The translations under genes were made by a program, and so were the position numbers. Positions 50,572 through 59,500 of a DNA stretch of 64,000 nucleotides are shown in pieces. The stretch lies in assembly GCF_019219075.1 (NCBI RefSeq), contig NZ_JAHUWJ010000005.1:310001-374000 (forward strand), in the 5' to 3' direction. Source of the DNA: Chitinophaga sp. sic0106 (GTDB lineage Bacteria; Bacteroidota; Bacteroidia; Chitinophagales; Chitinophagaceae). The first letter of the stretch is position 1. Each line of letters starts with the position of its first letter. The notes beneath the pieces are model-generated. The model was not told where the DNA came from and made no database searches. It worked only from the letters and a program-made list of their open reading frames with translations.

Positions 50572-53500
50572 TTACACTATATCCGCTATATTCAGATACA
50601 AGCTTGTCAACTGTATCAGCGGCTTCGGTTCATCCGTTAAATTCGAGAAAATTGTCAGGTTGAAATTCAATGCCGCATTGGCGGTGCCAGGATGGTAATC
50701 TTTGATCCACTGGTTAATCACTGATACCCAGTTGTTGATCATACCTGGCGGCGCCTTCTGTGGTTGCTGGCCCAGGTCAAATGTTTTGCCCGGCTGCATC
50801 ATCACCGGCAGCTGAATGGTGTTACCCGCCTGGTTTACCTGGTAATGATAAGTGCCTGTTACGCTGAAGCTCAGCTTCGGTTGTGTATTTTTCACCAGCA
50901 ATGCATCAAACAGGTTATTCAGTTGCGTCGCTAAATCCGCTTTTACCGGCTTACCCGTGATGGTGGCAATATTAATTTCCTCCGTACGTGCGAAGTTAGG
51001 GTAGTAGTAATTCGGGAATTCCACGGTGCCGGTCGTATATACGAAAGCGTTATTGGTAGGTTTGCCCGGTACCAGTTCCGCATTTCTGTCCAGGTATACA
51101 CTTACCGCCGCATCCTGACGGGCGAGGATATTCAGCTTTTCCAATACTACCGTACGTTTGGCAATGGTTTGCCCGGTAGATGCCTTCAGTGGCCCATCCG
51201 CATTGCTGAAATAGTAACTGTATGGCACTGCGGTATAATCATTCGTTGTATACCCCTCCAGTTGAATTTTAGGTACGCCAATCGCCGCGATCACTTCCTG
51301 ACTAATACCTATTGTTACAATCAAAACCCCATCGTTACCAACGCCTTCCTTCACTTCAAAATTATACGGAGGTTCTACACTGCTGATATTACGCGGGTCA
51401 AGTTGTAATACTTGTAAACCCTGACTACCAGCCTGTGTGATGATGTTACCGGTCATGTCGGTATAAGTCTTCAATGTGTTGGTAGCAGCTGCAATATCCG
51501 CCGGCGTACTGCTCATAGTGATCAGTTGCAGTTTATCCAGCGCCTCGTTTACCGCCGGTATTACCGTTACAAACTGTGCGATGGCATTAAAGGCATCCTT
51601 TAAACCAGCCAGATTATTAATGGCTCCTGTGATCAGGTTAAACCGCACGGTAAAGTGGAGGATATCCTGCGGATAGTGAAACGCCTGGCTATAGGAAAAC
51701 AGGTAGTTCCAGTCGAGCAGGTCCGCCAGTACGGGATCAGCGCCATCGGTAGTCAACTCCCCGTACTGCCTGGTCATGCCCGGCACCGGAGGAAATACGT
51801 TGAGAGGCAACGGTACCTGCACCGGTGCTTTGGACAACTGCTGCGTAGCCAGGATACTGCTGTTTTTACTGAAGAACTGCAACCAGGAAGATGCTTTGTA
51901 ATCCTTGATGCCCGGCAATTCTCCAATCTGATGCTCAATGGAACTGGCCGTGTAAGCCAGTTGCAAGTCCAGCAGCGACAATACTTCGCCACCTGTACCT
52001 TTGATGATCTGCGGTGAAGAAAGGAGGAATCGTACTCCTGCCTGCTTGTTGGTAGCGAGACTGATTTTCGGCGCCGTAAACTGCAGGTTCGGGATAGGCT
52101 CCTTCATTTGCTGTTCCACATTGCCATACAGGTAGGCGGGCCCGGTGAGGTTATTGTTGAATACATCGGCGGTGAACTCCAGTCCCGATTGTACGCTATA
52201 GGCATTGGATAATTTCACCAGCAGCGCCTGCCTGAAATCTTCCCGGATATCTTTGGTGTCGAGGCCCAGCTCGGCCGCAAATACGGGAACCATCAGGTCT
52301 TTGAGGATATTGGCGAAATCTTTCTTCTGCTCAATCAGCTTATCAAAGTAAATAGTGGCGTTCGGATCATTCGCTTTATTCTTCAGGTCTATGATCTGAA
52401 TACTGGTCACGAAGGCAGGGCTCAGCAGCTCATCAAAGTTTTCAAATACCTGCTTGCACCAGCCGTTGATATCTACATCAATAAAATCTTTATTGACAGG
52501 AGGAGTGGAGCCATCAAACGGTGCAATTGGTACGTTGGTTCTGCTGATCAGCTGATTGGCCACCGGCCTTGGCGCAAATAATCTGGCGCCCGCATCCTGA
52601 TTGATGGCATAACCCAGTGATGGTACAGGAGGAGCCGGCAGGGTACTCAGCCTGGTTACCCAGAGCACAGCGCCTGCGGTAACGGCGGAGTCGAACCGGT
52701 CCACACCTGCGGCAATCCGCAGTTCCATGGTTCCGCCGAAGGCTGCTTCAAAGTCGCTCACAAATTTCGTATAGTTATTGCCGTTACCCGTCGCTAAATC
52801 AGAGACAGGGGCAATGGCCGTCCGTGCCATCAGAATAGCCTCGTTGGAGTTTTCTGCCAGTGCCGTCCGACTTCTGCCTATAGAAAAATCAAGGGCAAGC
52901 TGGAAGATATCTTTTGTTTCAATACCGGCAGGGTCAATATTGAAGCTGATGATATGCTGCAATGCCGGCACGTCGCCGGTAGCATTACCGACTGCTCTGT
53001 TTTCGAGATATTGGTAAATAGATCCGATCCAGGTGCGTACCAATTCATCGGTTTGATCGGAATTCAGTACCTGCGGTTTGCCAGGAATCAGGCTGGTATT
53101 AACGCTCAGGCTAATACCATTTATATCAGTGAGCTGATACCATATTTGTTCGTACAATGCTTTATCGCCTGCAGCCTTGCTCATAATCGTAGAACTGGCT
53201 GGTATGGCGGCATTGGTGGAGAAACTGGCGGCACCTTCGTAGCTCTTCTTTTTATCAGCGCGCTGTATATCTTTTACCTGTAGGGAGATGTCAATGTTTT
53301 CCGGGAGGTTTTTCACGGAAAGCTGCACGGACTGTTTATCAGTGTTGAAGGTAATGCTGTCGATCTCTACTGCGGGGCTGAACTGGTAATTGGCTTTGTT
53401 GGTGGCTGATGCTTCATCCAGCAGATTGGTGAAGGCAGCAGTGAGTGTAGTATTGTTGACTACTGTTACTTTCAGTAAACCATCGTAGGAGGCCGCATCA

Positions 53501-56500
53501 AAGTTCAGCAGCACATTGAGCTCAGGCTGAGTACCGGTTTTAATCACCTGCCAGTTAGCGCTGACAGCCGGCCATCTGCTGAGGCCTATGAGCGTGTCAT
53601 TGTATTTAATGAGTATTGGCGCGTTGTTCGGAAACTGATTGTCCTGGAGATTATCCAGTGTGGTCAGCAACGAATTACCATATATATCCTGCCAGCTGTA
53701 ATCGATTTGCAGCAGGTCACCGAGACCCTGATAAGGATTGTTTTTATTATCAGGAGTTCCCAGTTGGGGTTGCTTTATTAGTTTCCGCAGCGTAATATAT
53801 CCCAGGGAATCCGTGTACTGCCATGTATCCGATGCCGTTGGTACCGCAAACTTCTTGTTGCTGCTGGTATCCCCTTCAGGAATCACCGGACATACCGGCA
53901 TGCTGATATGGCTTTCGCGGAAGAAAGCATTATCTGCCACATGATAGCCCAGCAGGGAGAAATTATTTTGCAGGAAGGTCAGCGCATAGTCTTTATCCGT
54001 AGGCTTGGCCGGTACTGCCGGCGGCACTTTGCGCACTGCCTTGATGGCCATCTCATTTTGTTTCACGGTGCTTTGGCTGGTCAGCGGTCCGCATTTAAAC
54101 GTAATGCGCTTAGTCGGATCAAATAGGTCGCCTACATTTTTGTTGGCTACTGCCAGTCCCGATAAGGATATGCCGTAATACCCTGCAATAGTGGCCAGCG
54201 TGTTACCGCCTTTACCAGTGCCTACCACCATATTGTGGTCCGGAACATACAGTGCTGTGTATACTTCCAGCTTACTGTCCCAGTTGTCGATCTGTGGGTT
54301 TGCCTGCCGGAGAGACGCTGGTGTTACTTCAAACCACGCTGCTATGTCATTCAACAAACCACCGGGGGCCTGGTCTTTTACCATGTACACGCCGCCGGTG
54401 AGGGAGAGGGTAGTGCCTGGCCTTAATGGAACGTCTTTGTTTTCATCGGCTATCTGGTCGATGTCGGCAAGGAAGTTCCTCGCAATGTCTGCCAGGTTGT
54501 TCATGGAGCCTGCCGTTATTGCCAAATGCTGCATCAGTGTTTTGGCAAACAGGGTATGCGACTGGAAATCTACCGCCGGTGCAGTCACCAGTGTATTCAT
54601 GTAGCTGAACACCTGGTTGAGGTTGGCGTTGCTGAACACCACCACTAACGATACGGTAGCGTTTTCCTGGTTATCGAAAATACGATCCGGCAGGCCGGCA
54701 TCGCTTTTATTGTTATGGTAATAGAGGTAATAACCACCCTGACTGGTGATGCTGGCTTCCCAAAGTAAACGGATAAACGTAGTAGGGGACACGAGGTGCT
54801 GTGATCCTGTCAGCAGCTCCTTACCGCTCACGCCTACATGCGGCGCCGTAACGGTGGTAAGGTTTACCTGTGCAAGGCCTATCGTGAGCTCGTCCGGATT
54901 ATCTGTTTGGATACCACCGCCGGCAGTAGCATCACTGCTTTGGGCATAGGCGATATGCAGACTATCGATCCATCCATCATTTGCTCCAACCTGATCCACC
55001 AGTTTTTCCAGCAGGAGAGTGTTGAAGCCATCGGCGCCAGCCACTTCGTAAGTGGTGGCGGTGCTTGGACTTCCCGGTACCGGACTGATTTTGCGGATGG
55101 TAAAGTCGACGCGGGTGGCCCATCCGTAGCCGTTAAACGGCGCCTCATTCATTTGCTGACTGGCTTCATCATAAGTGCCCAGGTACATGTTCATGTACGG
55201 ATTAAGCTGATGGGCATTAGGATCGGGAACCTGCAGCAAGGCATCCGGCATCTTCCAGAGACGCAGCTGCTGCGGTTCTCCGGCGACGCCTGCATACGGC
55301 ATGTTGATACCGGACGGAGCTACCCAGGTAATATCGGAATTGAATGTATAATTATTAGGTTCAACAGTGAACAACGGCGGAACCCCTAATGATACCAGTC
55401 CTACATCCAGGTAGTTTTTGGTGGCAAAGGTGGTCAGCGCTACGGCTTCCTGGTATTGCACGGACTCCGGCGTGATATCGATATCCAGTTTAGGCTGGTT
55501 ATCAAAGTTGATCCACTTGCTGCCATTGTTGTTAAAGGTAAGTGCGAGACTTTGGCCGGTCGCCAGCACCGGCACCTGGAATTGCTGCCCGGTGAGTGCG
55601 AATAGGCCCGCTGCCGGTGGCAACTCGTAGGCATTCTTATCTCCCGTAACCCACATACCAGCAAATTTGGGCGACAAACCCTTGGTAGGCAGGCGCAGGC
55701 CAGCCATGTAATAGCGGGAAGTGAGGCCGGACAAATGCTGTAAGCCCTGCGTATATTGGATTTCCTGTAACAGAGCGCCCACGTTGAATTGTGGCAGTTG
55801 CACAATATTCAGATCAGCGTCGTCAGTGGTAGCAAAAATGTTCTTGATTGTTAAGTTCGCAGGTATGGCGGACAGCTGAGCGAGTGTTACCCCAAATTTG
55901 GTGGTTACCTCATTGAGGTTGTCTTTATCGGCTGACTTATATACAAATGCCGGTAATTGCAGGGTGGTGGCGGGCAGCAGCAGATCAGGAAGGGTGAGGA
56001 TGTTACTCTTATCCAGCAAGTCTGCTACCGTTACTGTATCCCCGAAATGCTTTGCGATATTTTCCAGCGACTGCTGCGGCAGCGTGGTGTAGGCTGGTTG
56101 CGTGTCATAGGTGACAGACAATCCAGCTTTCAGCAGATCTCCGTTCTGCTGGTTCTGCAATGCCAGGCTTTTGGCTGTAAATCCGCCGCCATACAATGTT
56201 TTCGCAGCAATGGAGGTAAAGGTGTCATTCGTTTGCACTACATAGTGACTGTCGCCGATTGTAATATCGCTGCCAGTCGTCAGCAGATGTGCCTTGTTAT
56301 CGGTGAGCAATTTTTCCAGCGTATAGGCGGCACTGTTAGTTAACCTGCCCGTATCATTTACCCATTTAACAATATCGCCGGTAGTTTGATCTAACTGTAT
56401 CGGATATACGTAGCTCTTCAGTGAGTTGCTGGCCATCTGCAACATTTGCTTTGCCAGCAGTGCGTAGTAATCGGCAAATATAAAGCTGCCGATGGATGGC

Positions 56501-59500
56501 CCGTCGTCATCACTGAGGTGGAAGGCTTTATAGGCGGTGTTCTTGCCTGCTTTTTCCACAGCCAGTTCGTTGAAGTACACCCGCAGAGCCGCCAGGTAAT
56601 CGGTGCTGGTAGCGTTGTAAGCTGCGTAGGTGTAAGCCAGTGGTGTTGCTTCGCCGGTGCGCTGTAGCGAGAAGCCTACAGCCGGCAGCATTGGGAAGTA
56701 AGTAGCATTGAGCTCGTTGCCATCGTTGGTGCCTTCCAGCTTATGTACCACTATCTTAAACTGGCGTTCCATAAAGGTGTTGATGTCCTTTTCCGGAACA
56801 GGTATAGGTTGATCAGCAGCGCTGAGGTAGGCCAGCACGGCTTCTATGGCTTCCTGCGTTACAATCAGTTCATCCACTTCTTTGGCTGTGAGGGGATTAG
56901 GCTGCATGGCTGCCATTACCCATCTGAACACCTGTTTGGCCAGGAGTTCAAAGGCGCTGTCGGTGCCGGTATTAAAGGCTTTGAGCTTGCTGCTGTGCTG
57001 ATCATCCTGCGGCGCTTTCACCGATTCCATCATGAGCATGGCCACGGCACATGCCTGCTGAGCCGCCAGGGTAGGCGTCTGTTCATTCTCATCACGCGCG
57101 GCGGTAACACCCAGCGCCAGGTAGGCGGTGAGGTCCACCGGTGTAGGTGCAGCCTGCAGGTTGTCCCAGTTAAGCGTGAGGTTGGCGGCCAGCATTTTAT
57201 GTTGCAGCAGTCTAACGGCCATGCCTGCACGCTCACGGCGGCGCAGCTGTGCGAGCGACAACTGTTGCCCACCATCTGCCCAGGGAGCGGTGCCGCCAAC
57301 TGCCGGCAGGGTGAGGTGATGCTGTATGCGCAGGGAGAAGCTGAAGCTGATACTGATAAACAGGATCTTAATGCTGGCAGAAGCGGTTACTTTGGCCGTG
57401 AGCGCCAGTTCTATCGGCTCATACGGTGCAAAGTAGAACTGTGCCGTTACGCTGATTTCTATGTTTACGCTGGCCTTGATAATCGCAAAATCCACTGTGC
57501 CGTATAGTTTGCCGATGAGGCCCACGGTACCGCGGATGGAGAAATAGTAATCTGTTTCCAGGCGGTCCTTCTGACCGGTGGTAGCAGGCAGGTAAGGATT
57601 CCATTTGGCTATGACGCCTTCAATGATAGCTGCCACGGTTAAGCTGAAGCCCGCACTGAGAATACCCAGGTTGAATTCATAGCCCACACCTATCTGGAAG
57701 CCCACGCCAAAGGCTACCACGGGATTAAACAATCCCTTTTTAGACGCGGGCACCTTGGTGGTGGTGGCGCTGGATAATTTGGCGAAATAAAGGCCTATAG
57801 AGCCCATTACCGGTATAGGTGCCGGTACAAATATGATGGTTTGCAGGGTAAAGGAACGGGAGAAATCAGTGTTCCAGGGGAAGCCGAGGTCCACCTGGAA
57901 ATCGCCGTTCGTATATACCTGTATGCCGAATACGGGTAATGTAATATTGAATTGTCCCAGGCGAATATTACGCATAATATCCGGCAGGGTAATTTCTGAC
58001 TGGTATACGCCTACCGACTGGCTGATCTGCCGGTACATCACTTCAAACTGTAATCCCTTGAATACTTTAGCGGCATCACCGTTAAGGGCTATACGAAGTC
58101 CGTATAGTTTAGGATCGGAGAACACCACCTGCAAGTTAAATACGTAATCACTTGCCAATGCCATCACGCCTTGTCCGCTTGCTTTTGGCGGCGGATCTTC
58201 GCTGATGCGTATCAGTCCGAAGTCCATGCCTACCAGCCAGCCGCTGTTGGGGCTGAGCTGTACCGGTGGCGCTTTGCCGGCAGGCGTGTCCGGCAGTTTT
58301 TCCATGATGGTAATGGCCTGGGAAATACTGGTGGCGTTGGACAGGCCCTGTACATCCACATGTTGCCCGAGGGCAAGCATGCGCAGGTCCAGGTATTTAT
58401 TGCCCTGTGCCGGTGGCGCTGGAGTAGTTTCCGGTTTGGAAGCATCCCAGCCCAGTGGCTTGCTTTGGTCCTGTTGCCACAGGAAACTGCCTAACAGCTG
58501 CACCTGTACGCCGTTTTGCGCAGGGTCCGGCTGATTGGAATTATAGCTGAGTTTAAATCCGGTGATAGTAGCGATGTTGATACCGAATAAGCCGATGTTG
58601 ATGGGGTTCAGGTCTATTTGTAGTCCTACCTGTTTATCGGTGAAGTTGAAGGTGAGCACCAGATTATTGAGGGCAATGGCATCAAGGATGTTCCATGGTG
58701 CGCCCAAACTAAATTTGCTGCCGGTAGCCCATTCTACCATGGTTTCCACCATGCTGCCGATAGTGGTGGACTGTGTGAAACGAAGGGTGGCAGTGCTTTT
58801 ATCGGGGTTGGTGGTGGTGATGATTTCACCTTCCAGCGGTCCCCATTTGATCCCGAATTTTTTAACTTTCGGATCGAAGTTATAGTATACGGTGAGGTGG
58901 ATATTTTGCCAGATGATGTCTGCCTGCCCGGTGCCGAAGTAGCCAACCACAGGAGGGTCCGCCTGTAACAGGGATGCCAGCGATACCACCTGTTGCTGAT
59001 GGGTGATAACTGGTACATGCGCTTTGCCGGTAATGGTTTCTACGCCGCCAAAGCTTTTGGTGCCACCGTTGTAGCCGAGCTTCATGTTGAGGTCCAGCGA
59101 CAAATCAATGCCTGGTATCTTAATAGACTCCGCAGTTTTAGCGGTAAACAGCCAGGAGCTGGTAGCGGTTTCTATTTCAATGCTGAGGCCGTCGATGTCT
59201 ATACTAAAATCGGTATCCCATTCCAGGTATTTCTTCAGGAAGTCGAGCAGTGGTATTTTCCCGGATGTTTGCTGTGCGATGAACTTCCAGCCGTTGTCCT
59301 TTCCAAGGTAATTGGCGGTGAGCAGCATACCTATGTTGGCGCCGTCGGGGAGTATGACGATGGAGCCTATGAGGCTGCCGGTGCTGGAGGTATTGTTACC
59401 GTTGAGCGTAAGGGAGAGATATTGAATCGTTAATACCGTACGGCCCAGTATAACGATGGGCCAATCCAGTTTTAGCGTAGTATCAAGCGTATAGGCGCCA

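Noticed and set aside
56743..57507. Plus-strand frame of 254 codons inside the giant gene
   Set aside because: Antisense to an uninterrupted 3885-codon frame and Gly/His/Phe/Arg-rich without motifs.
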